A stretch of DNA of 64,000 bases, taken from positions 1 through 64,000 of the forward strand of contig CAVSND010000028.1 in the NCBI GenBank assembly GCA_963729215.1, written 5' to 3'. Origin of the DNA: CAVQJU01 sp963729215. GTDB lineage: Bacteria > Acidobacteriota > Vicinamibacteria > Vicinamibacterales > CAVVIG01. Below the pieces are notes generated by a model. The model was not told where the DNA came from and ran no database searches. It saw only the letters and a program-made list of their open reading frames with translations. A program made the position numbers and the translations under genes. Positions 17,334-25,746 of the stretch are shown one piece after another (position 1 is the stretch's first letter; each line of letters opens with the position of its first letter).

Positions 17334-17390
17334 GCATCCATCGTACGAAGCCCGCGCGCCACGCGGATCACCCAATCGGGTGGGTAATCC
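17334..17390 (-). promoter_or_regulatory. Leader and dyad operator of the active HtrA gene
   Basis: Read on the minus strand, TTGGGTGATCCG is followed after 20 bases by CGATGG, as in the leader of the inactive paralogue. The first word is half of a dyad: GGATCACCCA (17365-17374) and TGGGTAATCC (17381-17390) match inversely at 9 of 10 positions around a 6-base centre. This is typical of a dimeric regulator site. Confidence 0.55.
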
Positions 17391-17406
17391 GCGCGCGCAC
17401 GCAGAC

Positions 17407-17811
17407 CTACTGCACGACGATGGTGCCCACCATGCCGGGATGAATCGTGCAGTGGTACACGAAGCTGCCGGCCGTGGACATCGTCACGCTAGCCGTACCC
17501 CCGGGACTGATGAGAGGCGTCGTAAAGCCTCCGTTGTCGGCTTTCGCATCGTGCGTCGCGATGTCATCGTTGGTGAATTTGACGGTCGAGCCGACCGCGA
17601 CTGTAACCGGACTGGGAGAATAAGCGTTCGTCGTGCGGCCGAACGCGCCGTTGACCATGCTTATGTTCGTAACCGTCGGCGCCGGAGTCGGCGTCGGAGT
17701 AGGCGTCGGAGTGGGCGCCGGAGTGGGAGTAGGTGCGGGAGCGGGATTCGAGCTGCTGCAGGCAGCGAGGCTCAATCCGGCAACGAGGACAAGTGCATAG
17801 CGAATAGACAT
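17407..17811 (-). CDS. Cupredoxin-domain lipoprotein
   Basis: A 134-residue lipoprotein. The signal peptide ends at the lipobox LAAC, and the mature part begins with a low-complexity Pro-Thr/Ala-Pro linker. The plastocyanin-like fold carries a type-1 copper set: His in NDDIATHDAK and Cys, His, Met in YHCTIHPGM. It probably shuttles electrons in the periplasm. The partner is not encoded nearby. Start at 17811 rather than 17841 because it directly begins the signal peptide. Confidence 0.85.
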   Translation of the reverse strand: MSIRYALVLVAGLSLAACSSSNPAPAPTPTPAPTPTPTPTPTPAPTVTNISMVNGAFGRTTNAYSPSPVTVAVGSTVKFTNDDIATHDAKADNGGFTTPLISPGGTASVTMSTAGSFVYHCTIHPGMVGTIVVQ

Positions 17812-17956
17812 GCGCCGGGGCAGTGCAAAGAAGCTGCCCACTGCGATCGAGCGATTTCCCGCCTATCCCGAGTCAGGATTCGAAAAAGATCTTTCGAGAA
17901 GCTGAATCGCTTTCAGGACGCGTAACTCGTCGGTTCTGTCAGCCGCCGCCGTGGCG

Positions 17957-18514
17957 TCAGTCGAACGACCGGCTGAACAGGTCTTCGATCGCCTTCCGGC
18001 CGTTCGGACGAAGCTCGCGTGTTCCAGTACCGGTGAAGTGTGGATGGGTGATGACCGGTGCATCCGTAAGACTCAGGCGATCCCATTGCTGACCACTCCA
18101 GCGCAGCCACGTATCCTTATCCTGATCGAAGACGCTCAACGGTTTGTTACAGAGCTTCGCGAACTCGGCGCCCCAGCCAGTTCCGCCGCGCACGGTCCCA
18201 TCGTCGAGAATCGCGCCGATGACGTAAATCTCCTGGCCGTGGTTGACCTGATACCACAGCGTTTGCAGCACGCGACGAATCGTCGGGCTGTCGGTGTAGC
18301 GACGATGCATCAGGCGCGACACATACTCGAGGCTCACGTCGCCGCCGAGAAGCTCTTCGTGGTTGAGCACCCGAACCCCGCGGTGCCGTTCGATCCGGTG
18401 GCCGTCGAAGGTGAAGTTCACCTCCTCCACCCCCCGACGCTCGGCGCAGGCTCCAAAAGCGGCTTCGGCGCCCGGCGCGCCGCCGCTGAACAGGATGCTC
18501 TCTGATGCTTTCAT
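17957..18514 (-). CDS. Stand-alone SLOG-like Rossmann protein (hypothetical)
   Basis: A 185-residue cytosolic protein. The start ILFSGGAPGAEAAFG, the middle EIYVIGAI and GGTGWGAEFAKLCNKPLSVFD are the glycine loops and strand pattern of the SLOG superfamily (relatives of DprA, LOG and YpsA), which bind nucleotides or nucleotide-derived messengers. The specific subfamily is not recognised. No defence or competence gene is adjacent. A role in nucleotide sensing is inference only. Confidence 0.6.
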   Translation of the reverse strand: MKASESILFSGGAPGAEAAFGACAERRGVEEVNFTFDGHRIERHRGVRVLNHEELLGGDVSLEYVSRLMHRRYTDSPTIRRVLQTLWYQVNHGQEIYVIGAILDDGTVRGGTGWGAEFAKLCNKPLSVFDQDKDTWLRWSGQQWDRLSLTDAPVITHPHFTGTGTRELRPNGRKAIEDLFSRSFD

Positions 18515-18677
18515 TGCGCGATCATAACATCGCGTCGGTGACCGCCCGGGAGAGCACGTCCTGTCAGCCAGCGAGGACGGCGCATAAGGATTGGCGAAGT
18601 GCCGTCACCGCAAGTTATTGAATCCACGTGACGGCCCCGTGCGTGGCGCTGGCAGCGTTCGTGCTCGTGCGCGGGTG

Positions 18678-19580
18678 ATGCCTGTTTCGCGTCTCGGGAT
18701 TCTTCTGTGCGTTGTTCTGTCGGCGGCGTGTTCGAGCTCGCCAACAACACCCTCCACGGCTGCGGCGACGACGACCGCTGCGGCGACGGCCACGACGTCG
18801 CCCGCACCGTCAACGGCGTTCGCGCCATCGATTTCCTTTACGGGAGGCGACACCTTCGTGGTGGGTCAGACGGGTCAGTTGAATGCCGTCGAGAGGCCGT
18901 CGGCGACGACCACGCTGGATGTGACGACGACGGCGACGTGGGACTCGTCGAATCCAGGTGTCGCGACGGTATCGACGAGCGGGCTTGTGACGGCAATCGC
19001 GACGGGGGTGACGATTATCAAGGCGAGCGATCCGGTGGCGACCGGCACGCTCGTTCTGACGGTCGTCGCCAGCTCGGTGAAATCGCTGCTCATCGTCGGG
19101 CCGGCGACGATTCCGACGGGGCAGACAAGTCAGCTGACGGCGTCGGTCTCGACGACCGGGAGCAGGCAGGTTGTGACGGGTGGCGTGGTCTGGCAGTCCT
19201 CGAATCCCTCAATCGCCGCGGTGTCGGATACCGGCATCCTGACCGCCATGTCCAAGGGCACGGCAACTATCACCGCGTCCTATCAAGGCGTGGTCGGTAC
19301 TCTGACGGTGACTGTCTCGGACATCACGGTGACGTCGATTTCCTTTTACGGAACGACGACCGTCACGCGCGGTCTGACCACGCAGCTGACGGCGACCGCG
19401 ACGCTCGCCGACGGGTCGGCGCGGATCGTGACCAACGTCGCGGAGTGGCAGTCGCTGAACACCGATATCGCGACCGTCTCGAGCAATGGGCTGGTGACGA
19501 CGTTGTCCACGGCGGGAACGGCGACGATCACCGCGACGTACCTCGGAGTCACCGGGTCGGTGGATATCGTCGTCAACTAG
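18678..19580 (+). CDS. Lipoprotein with three BIG2 Ig-like domains
   Basis: A 300-residue surface or periplasmic lipoprotein. The signal sequence ends at LSAAC, followed by a Ser/Thr/Ala/Pro-rich spacer of about 40 residues. Three bacterial Ig-like (BIG2) repeats of about 80 residues follow, each with the pattern TWxSSNPxVATVSxxGLVTA and ATITASYxGVxGTLTVTV. Such proteins often mediate adhesion or structural roles. The long N-terminal extension from 18591 is not protein-like and was excluded. Confidence 0.82.
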   Translation: MPVSRLGILLCVVLSAACSSSPTTPSTAAATTTAAATATTSPAPSTAFAPSISFTGGDTFVVGQTGQLNAVERPSATTTLDVTTTATWDSSNPGVATVSTSGLVTAIATGVTIIKASDPVATGTLVLTVVASSVKSLLIVGPATIPTGQTSQLTASVSTTGSRQVVTGGVVWQSSNPSIAAVSDTGILTAMSKGTATITASYQGVVGTLTVTVSDITVTSISFYGTTTVTRGLTTQLTATATLADGSARIVTNVAEWQSLNTDIATVSSNGLVTTLSTAGTATITATYLGVTGSVDIVVN

Positions 19581-19598
19581 GGCAGGTGGGCCGGCCTG

Positions 19599-20021
19599 TC
19601 AGTCGTCGCCTTTGCCGCTCCGCAGTGCCTTGATCTCGCCGCGCCGCTTCTTCGACACGAGCCGCTTCTCGCGCGCGGACTTCTTTGGCTTTGTGGGTTT
19701 GCGTTTCTTGGGCGGCCGGGCCGCGTGCTGGAGCAGCGCCACCAGCCGGGCGCGCGCCGCGTCGCGGTTCTGTCCCTGCGTCCGGTACTCGCGGCTGTCG
19801 ATGAGCAGTACGCCGTCCGCCGTGGCACGGTGGCCCGCCAGGGCGACCAGCCGCGCCTTGACGTCGGGCGGCAAAGACGATGCGGCGATGTCGAATCGAA
19901 GTTCGACGGCCGTCGCGACCTTGTTGACGTTCTGTCCACCTGGTCCGGAGGCGCGAACGAACCGTTCGTTGATTTCCCGCTCGTCGATCGCAATGGTCAG
20001 GGTCACAGGAATTGTTGGCAT
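19599..20021 (-). CDS. arfB: Peptidyl-tRNA hydrolase ArfB (RF-1 domain)
   Basis: A 140-residue ribosome-rescue factor that hydrolyses peptidyl-tRNA on stalled, non-stop ribosomes. The catalytic GGQ lies in RASGPGGQNVNK near residue 31, and the basic C-terminal tail (PKKRKPTKPKKSAREKR) is the part that inserts into the empty mRNA channel. Length and layout are typical. The start at 20021 is 21 bases from the divergent uup gene, so both promoters must be embedded in each other's coding ends or in that short gap. Confidence 0.92.
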   Translation of the reverse strand: MPTIPVTLTIAIDEREINERFVRASGPGGQNVNKVATAVELRFDIAASSLPPDVKARLVALAGHRATADGVLLIDSREYRTQGQNRDAARARLVALLQHAARPPKKRKPTKPKKSAREKRLVSKKRRGEIKALRSGKGDD

Positions 20022-20042
20022 GATACGCTCGAGACTGACGGA

Positions 20043-22004
20043 ATGCCGCTGGTCTCCCTCGATCATATTTCACTCGCGTTCGGACACCTCCCCCTGCTGG
20101 ACGACATTTCGTTCCAGATCGAGCCGGGCGAGCGGGTGTGTGTGATTGGCCGAAACGGCACCGGCAAGTCCACGCTCCTGCGGATTCTGAGCGGCGAGCA
20201 GGCCCCCGACACGGGCTCGGCATGGCTGCAGCCTGGCGTGCGGCGAGCCCGGCTCGAACAGGACGTGCCGCTGTCGACCGATCGCCCGGTCTTCGACGTC
20301 GTTTCCGAAGGGCTCGGCAGCCTCAGCCAACTCGTCGCCGACTATCACCATACGGCCGTGCTCGTCGCGTCGAACGCGACGCCGGTGCTGCTCGAACGGC
20401 TCGGGCGGCTGCAGCACGAGCTCGAAGAGCAGCAGGGCTGGAGCATCGAGCAGCGGGTTGAAACCGTGCTCGAGAAGCTGGGACTGCCGGCCGACGCCGT
20501 CGTGAACACGCTGTCGGGCGGATGGCGGCGGCGGACGCTGCTCGCTCGCGCGCTCGTGGCGGAGCCCGATCTCCTGGTGCTGGACGAGCCAACCAATCAC
20601 CTGGATATCGAAGCGATCACCTGGCTCGAGACGAGTCTCATCGAGCATCCCGGGGCCGTCGTCTTCGTGACGCACGACCGCGCCTTCCTCCAGCGCGTCG
20701 CTACGCGCATTGTCGAGATCGATCGCGGCAGGCTGGCGTCGTGGCCGGGCGACTACGCGACGTTCCTGCGCAGGAAAGAGGAGTGGCTGGCCGGCGAAGC
20801 CGTCCGGCAGGACAAGTTCGACAAGCGCCTGGCGGGTGAAGAGGTGTGGCTGCGCCAGGGCATCAAGGCGCGGCGGACGCGGAACGAAGGGCGCGTTCGC
20901 GCGCTGATGGCGATGCGCGGCGAGCGCGCGGCGCGGCGCGAGCGGATGGCGTCGGTGCGCCTGCAGATCGAGCAGGCCGACGCATCGGGCCAGCTCGTCT
21001 TCGAAGCCAGGGACATCAGCAAGACCTTTGGCGCCGGGGCCGTTGTCGGCGGATTCACCACGCGCATCATGCGCGGCGATCGGATCGGGCTCATCGGACC
21101 CAACGGTGTCGGCAAGACGACGCTGCTGCGGCTGCTTCTCGGAGAGATCGAACCCGACGAAGGGGAGGTGAGGCGCGGCGCGAACGTTCAGGTGGCGTAC
21201 TACGACCAGCAGCGCGAACAGCTCGATCCGGAGCGGACCGTATTCGAGACGGTCGGTGACGGCAACGACTGGGTGACCGTCAACGGAACGGCGCGTCACG
21301 TCAACGCGTACCTGGCCGATTTTCTGTTTCCACCGGAGCGGGCCTCGTCTCCGGTGAAGGCATTGTCCGGCGGCGAGCGCAATCGCCTCCTCCTTGCCCG
21401 GTTGTTCACGAGACCGGCCAACGTGCTCGTGCTGGACGAGCCGACCAACGATCTCGACCTCGAGACGCTCGAGCTGCTCGAAGCCGAGCTGGTCGACTGG
21501 CCCGGGACACTGTTGATCGTCAGCCACGACCGCGCCTTCCTCGACAACGTCGTCACGAGCACGTTCGTCTTCGAGGGCGACGGGCAGATCGAGGAATACG
21601 TCGGGGGCTACGAGGACTGGGTTCGTCAGCGTGCCACGGCGGTGAAGTCGCCATCCCCGCCCGCCCGGTCGGCGGCGTCGGCGGCGTCGGCGGCGCCCGC
21701 GAACCCGGCCGCTGACGAGCTGGCGCAGGCGCCAGCGGTGCGGAAGCTTTCGTACCGGGAGCAGCGCGAGTTCGAGGACCTGCCCGCGCGTATCGAAAGC
21801 CTGGAAGCCGAGCAGCGGGACCTCAACGCCGCCGTTCAGGATCCGCAGTTCTACACGAAAGGTGCGGATGCCATTCAGGCGTCGCTCGCGCGCCTGGAGG
21901 CGGTCGGGTCAGAACTGCTGACCGTGTATGCACGCTGGGGCGAGCTTGACGCGCGCGCTAGTCGTAGTAACCCGGCGCCTTCTTCAACTTCGCGTTCGCG
22001 TTGA
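20043..22004 (+). CDS. uup: ABC-F ATPase, Uup type
   Basis: A 653-residue cytosolic protein with two ABC domains and no membrane segment. Walker A motifs are GRNGTGKST and GPNGVGKTT; the Walker B motifs are LLVLDEPTNHLD and VLVLDEPTNDLD; signatures are LSGGW and LSGGE. A long charged linker with Arg-rich helix separates the domains, and a C-terminal coiled-coil region (LSYREQREFEDLPARIESLE) is the Uup hallmark. ABC-F proteins act on ribosomes or on branched DNA. The last 47 bases overlap the convergent metallohydrolase gene, so the extreme C-terminus (about 15 residues) may be less conserved. Confidence 0.9.
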   Translation: MPLVSLDHISLAFGHLPLLDDISFQIEPGERVCVIGRNGTGKSTLLRILSGEQAPDTGSAWLQPGVRRARLEQDVPLSTDRPVFDVVSEGLGSLSQLVADYHHTAVLVASNATPVLLERLGRLQHELEEQQGWSIEQRVETVLEKLGLPADAVVNTLSGGWRRRTLLARALVAEPDLLVLDEPTNHLDIEAITWLETSLIEHPGAVVFVTHDRAFLQRVATRIVEIDRGRLASWPGDYATFLRRKEEWLAGEAVRQDKFDKRLAGEEVWLRQGIKARRTRNEGRVRALMAMRGERAARRERMASVRLQIEQADASGQLVFEARDISKTFGAGAVVGGFTTRIMRGDRIGLIGPNGVGKTTLLRLLLGEIEPDEGEVRRGANVQVAYYDQQREQLDPERTVFETVGDGNDWVTVNGTARHVNAYLADFLFPPERASSPVKALSGGERNRLLLARLFTRPANVLVLDEPTNDLDLETLELLEAELVDWPGTLLIVSHDRAFLDNVVTSTFVFEGDGQIEEYVGGYEDWVRQRATAVKSPSPPARSAASAASAAPANPAADELAQAPAVRKLSYREQREFEDLPARIESLEAEQRDLNAAVQDPQFYTKGADAIQASLARLEAVGSELLTVYARWGELDARASRSNPAPSSTSRSR

Positions 22005-22848
22005 AGTCGTGCTGAATCCAGAGCTGGGCGCCCGTCTGCTTCAGAAATACATCGAGCGCCTCTCGTGAGGCCGCGGTCTGCTTTTCGTCCGCGTCGAATG
22101 TCGGAATCCGCTTGAGCGTGCGTTCCTCCGGATAGTGATAGAGATCGCCGGAGACGACGACCGGGCCCGTGTTCGCGAGCTTCACAAAGAGCACCTGATG
22201 CCCCGGCGAGTGACCGGGCGACCACTTCAAGACCACGGTCCCGTCTCCAAACACGTCGTGGTCGTCCGTGCGGATCGCGACCGTCTTGCTGTTCCGTAAC
22301 GCGGAATACGTCGACGGCTGCAGAAGATCCGGCGGCTTCGCGGCGAACATCGCATCGCGCTCGACCGGCCGCACGAGCCACGTGGACGCCGCGAACAGGT
22401 TGGCGTTGGCCGTGTGGTCGTAGTGGTAATGCGACAACGCCAGATAGGTAATGTCAGCAGGAGCGTAGCCGGCGGCCGCCAGCTGCGACTTGAGCGTCCG
22501 TGCCGACGTCACGAACCGCTCCGCGTTGTTCGGCAGCACAATCCGGTAACGCTTCGCCTCGGCGCCTGCCGGCGAAGCGTCGATGTCGGCGTCGGGAACG
22601 GCGCCGGCGTCCCAAATCAAGGTGCCTCTCGGATGGGCGACGAGGTAGCACGCCACGGACATGTCGGTTGTCGCCATCTCCTGGCGCGTCAACCGAAACC
22701 GGCTGACGTCGCCCCCTTCGAGACGGCCGCAGTCGAACACGTAGAGGCGCGGCGATTTCGGCAGCGGCGCGCGCTGCGCCACAAGTACAAGGGCGAAGCC
22801 GGCGAACAGGATCAGCAGGACCGTCAGCAGGCCTTTCACGGTTCTCAT
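21958..22848 (-). CDS. Membrane-anchored MBL-fold hydrolase (AHL-lactonase-like)
   Basis: A 296-residue metallo-beta-lactamase-fold enzyme with an N-terminal hydrophobic segment (VKGLLTVLLILFAGFALVLVAQ) that anchors or exports it. The dinuclear metal motif is HYHYDH, followed by a later His in HSPGHQ and Asp in VVSGDLYHY. Proportions match the AHL lactonase branch, so quenching of lactone signals is possible but untested. It is divergent from the following MBL-fold gene, with only 48 bases between starts, and overlaps the uup 3' end. Confidence 0.82.
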   Translation of the reverse strand: MRTVKGLLTVLLILFAGFALVLVAQRAPLPKSPRLYVFDCGRLEGGDVSRFRLTRQEMATTDMSVACYLVAHPRGTLIWDAGAVPDADIDASPAGAEAKRYRIVLPNNAERFVTSARTLKSQLAAAGYAPADITYLALSHYHYDHTANANLFAASTWLVRPVERDAMFAAKPPDLLQPSTYSALRNSKTVAIRTDDHDVFGDGTVVLKWSPGHSPGHQVLFVKLANTGPVVVSGDLYHYPEERTLKRIPTFDADEKQTAASREALDVFLKQTGAQLWIQHDFNANAKLKKAPGYYD

Positions 22849-22896
22849 AGCCGCGCATCTTACCTTTTGTGCGACGTTGCGTTAAGCTTCGGGGCC

Positions 22897-24366
22897 ATGA
22901 AGCGCATCCCGTGGGTATTCGTCATTGCCCTCGCCGTCAGCTCGTGCAACCGGACGTCGCCGGAACGCCAGGCCGTCGTGGATGCCGCCAACGCGCTCGG
23001 CGGGAGCGAGAAGATTCTGGCGCTCAAGACGCTGACCATGGAGGGCGAAGGATCGGCGGCCAACATCGGGCAGAACACGATGCCGGATTCCGAGCTGCCG
23101 GTGTGGAAGGCGACGGAGTTCAGGCGCTTAATTGATTTCCCGAACAACCGTATGCGGGTCCAGCAGACTCGCACGGCGCAATTCCTCTTTGCGGGCGCCA
23201 ACACGCAGCAGCTGGATCAGGGCCTCGACGGCGACGTGGCGTACAACGTGGGCATGGACGGCCAGGCCACCCGGGCCGGCGCCGACGCCGCGCGCGACCG
23301 CCACATCGAAATGCTGCACAATCCGATCGCGATCGTGAGGGCGGCGCTCGATGCGCAGAATGCGACCGTGAGCGGGCTGCGTTCGGCGCAGAATCAGAAG
23401 ATTGTCGAAATCAAGACCGCGAAGGGCGAGGTGCTGACGCTCGCCATCGACGCGACGACCAACCTCCCGACGCGCGTCACCTCGATGGCCGATAACCCGA
23501 ACATGGGCGATGTCGCCATCGACACGGCCTTCGTGGACTACGAGAACGTCGGCGGCTTGAAGCTGCCCAAGCGGTACACGACAACCATCGACAAATATCC
23601 CCAGTTCGATCTGACGGTCGCCAGATACGCGATCGACGGCGTGACACCCGAGCTGGCGGCTCCCGCCGCCGTAAAAGCCGCGCCGGTTCCTTCTCCCCCG
23701 GCGGTCGTCGTCACGGCGGAACCGGTGGGGAAGGGCATCTGGTGGCTGGCCGGATCGGGCAACCACCGCAGCGTGGTGTTCGAGTTCGACAATCACCTGA
23801 CGCTGTTCGAAGCGCCGCTCAACGAAGCGCGTTCGAAGGCCGTCATCGACAAAGCCAGGACGCTTTCGACCAAGCCGCTGACCCAGGTGGTCGTCTCCCA
23901 TCACCATTTCGATCATTCCGGCGGCCTGCGCGTGGCCGTTGCCGAGGGCCTCACGATCGTCACGTACAAGGGCAACGAGGAGTTCTTCAAGGATCTGGTT
24001 GCGCGCCCGCACACGATCGTCCCGGACGCGCTCGCGAAGAACCCGCAGCCGCTGAAGCTCGTGACCGTGGACGACATGATGACGATGAAGGACGCGGCCA
24101 TGGAGGTGCAGCTCTATCACCTCCGCGACAACCCGCGAGAAGGCACCAACCTGTTCGCCTACGTCCCGCGCGACCGCATTCTGGTGCAGGCGGACTTGTA
24201 CGATTCCACCTGGATGTACCACTTCTGGGGAGAGAACGTCATCACCAACATCGAGAAGATCCGGAAGCTGCGGGTCGACAAGCAGGTCCCGATTCACGGC
24301 AGCATCCAGAGCTACCGGGACATGGTGAAAACAATCAAAGCTGCGCCGAAGAAGGTCGTGGACTGA
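22897..24366 (+). CDS. MBL-fold lipoprotein with N-terminal lipoprotein-sorting-like domain
   Basis: A 489-residue lipoprotein; the signal ends at AVSSC. Residues about 25-260 resemble the beta-rich LolA/outer-membrane lipoprotein-sorting fold (ALDAQNATVSGLR, VAIDTAFVDYENVGGLKLP). The C-terminal ~220 residues are a metallo-beta-lactamase fold with HHHFDH. Downstream metal ligands are less obvious, since the usual GDxxxH-type Asp is in VQADLYD. Proteins of this fusion type are common in Acidobacteriota. The substrate is unknown. Confidence 0.8.
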   Translation: MKRIPWVFVIALAVSSCNRTSPERQAVVDAANALGGSEKILALKTLTMEGEGSAANIGQNTMPDSELPVWKATEFRRLIDFPNNRMRVQQTRTAQFLFAGANTQQLDQGLDGDVAYNVGMDGQATRAGADAARDRHIEMLHNPIAIVRAALDAQNATVSGLRSAQNQKIVEIKTAKGEVLTLAIDATTNLPTRVTSMADNPNMGDVAIDTAFVDYENVGGLKLPKRYTTTIDKYPQFDLTVARYAIDGVTPELAAPAAVKAAPVPSPPAVVVTAEPVGKGIWWLAGSGNHRSVVFEFDNHLTLFEAPLNEARSKAVIDKARTLSTKPLTQVVVSHHHFDHSGGLRVAVAEGLTIVTYKGNEEFFKDLVARPHTIVPDALAKNPQPLKLVTVDDMMTMKDAAMEVQLYHLRDNPREGTNLFAYVPRDRILVQADLYDSTWMYHFWGENVITNIEKIRKLRVDKQVPIHGSIQSYRDMVKTIKAAPKKVVD

Positions 24367-24373
24367 GGCGTCC

Positions 24374-25705
24374 TTACCGGGCCAGGTTGATCGGAATTTC
24401 GGCGGCGTAGAGCATCGTCCGGTCGTTGTCGCGAGCGGCCCATTTCATCAGAGTCGCGGTGCTGGGCTGGACGGTTCCCTCAAAGACCACCTTTCCATTC
24501 GACGTGACCTTGATCGCCTGATGCAGATCGAACGCGTCAGGGGAGATCAGCAGCGTGAAGGCCGCCACTCCGCGCGTGGTCGCCTCGACCGCGTTCCCGG
24601 TGCGCACCAGATCGACGCGCCCCGACGCGTCGCGGCGATCGAACAGTAGAGAGGCCGCGGCCTCGTCCGGGCTGAACTCATTCACATCCGGCAGATGTCG
24701 CGGGTCGCCCTTCTGCGCGCCCAGCTTGTCGATCACCAGCCAGTGCGCGCGGTTGTGCTTCAGGTTCGACGTCTCCCATGTCAGGCGCGCAGGCGACGGA
24801 TCTCGCGGGTGTTCGGCGGCGAATCGCTCGAACGCGTCCTTGACGTCAGGCCACCACGCCGTGTTGTGCTCCCCGAGCGGCTGCGGATGGTAGTCGACGT
24901 TCACGCCGGCTCTCTTCAGGTGCAGCACGTACGGCTCGACCGCGGCTGTTGGATAGAGCCGGTCTCGTCCGCCGTTGACCACGAAAAACGGCTTGTTGCG
25001 AAGGTTGTTGGGATACAGCCGATCGTGAATGCCGGTATCCACGCTCGCGAGCACCATGATGAAGCCGTTGAGCGGCAGGAAGCTCGCAAACGGCGTCGTC
25101 TCACGCATGGCCAGGTAGTACGCGCCCGTCGCGCCATCTGACACGCCGGACACGACGACGCGGTTTTCGTCGACGTTGTAGGTCCGCTTGAGCGTGTCGA
25201 CGATGGCGTTCATGTTGAGGACCTGGTCCTCGCTCCACCACGGCGCGTCGGTCCAGCCGTACGGGATCACGTAGAACTGCTCGGCGCCCGCGAGCGCGCC
25301 GATGTCTCCGGAGTTGCGCGGCTGATTCGTCGAGCGTCCCATCACGCCGCCGTGCAGCTGGAAACGGACCTGGTAGCGCCTCGACGGGTCGTAGGACTGC
25401 GGCACCGTGACGGCGTAGTAGTGCTCGACCTTGTCGTCCGTCCTGTTGGTCAGCATGACGACGCCGGATTTCTGGGCGGCGTAGCTGCGTCCATTTTTCA
25501 AGCGCCGCAGCGCCTCGTCATAGCTGATGCCCGAGCTCAGCACCGCGTCAACGGCGCGGCCGGCCTCGGCAGGCGACCGCGCGTCCCAGAACATCGCGAA
25601 CGCGGCGTTTGCTTTATCCGCCGACTGCCCGTGGGCGGTGAGCGACCACAGCGCAACCGCTGTGGCAAGGCCGACGGCCGCGGACGCAGATCGAATCGGC
25701 TTCAT
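24374..25705 (-). CDS. Secreted alpha/beta hydrolase (PHB depolymerase/esterase-like)
   Basis: A 443-residue exported esterase. The signal peptide ends SLTAHGQ. The catalytic Ser is in GVSDGATG, the acid in NGGRDRLYP, and the His in GEHNTAWW; HGGV forms the oxyanion site. The order and spacing fit the dienelactone hydrolase / PHB depolymerase clan. A C-terminal beta domain (GVAAFTLLISPDAFDLHQ, VFEGTVQPS) follows the catalytic core. The next gene, mmsA, starts 41 bases away on the other strand. Confidence 0.8.
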   Translation of the reverse strand: MKPIRSASAAVGLATAVALWSLTAHGQSADKANAAFAMFWDARSPAEAGRAVDAVLSSGISYDEALRRLKNGRSYAAQKSGVVMLTNRTDDKVEHYYAVTVPQSYDPSRRYQVRFQLHGGVMGRSTNQPRNSGDIGALAGAEQFYVIPYGWTDAPWWSEDQVLNMNAIVDTLKRTYNVDENRVVVSGVSDGATGAYYLAMRETTPFASFLPLNGFIMVLASVDTGIHDRLYPNNLRNKPFFVVNGGRDRLYPTAAVEPYVLHLKRAGVNVDYHPQPLGEHNTAWWPDVKDAFERFAAEHPRDPSPARLTWETSNLKHNRAHWLVIDKLGAQKGDPRHLPDVNEFSPDEAAASLLFDRRDASGRVDLVRTGNAVEATTRGVAAFTLLISPDAFDLHQAIKVTSNGKVVFEGTVQPSTATLMKWAARDNDRTMLYAAEIPINLAR

Positions 25706-25746
25706 AGGGGGAATATAGTACTGTAGTGCCCAGGGAATCCAGGTTT

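Noticed and set aside
20070..21527. 485-residue minus-strand frame over uup
   Set aside because: Shadow of the two-ABC-domain protein; no motif of its own.
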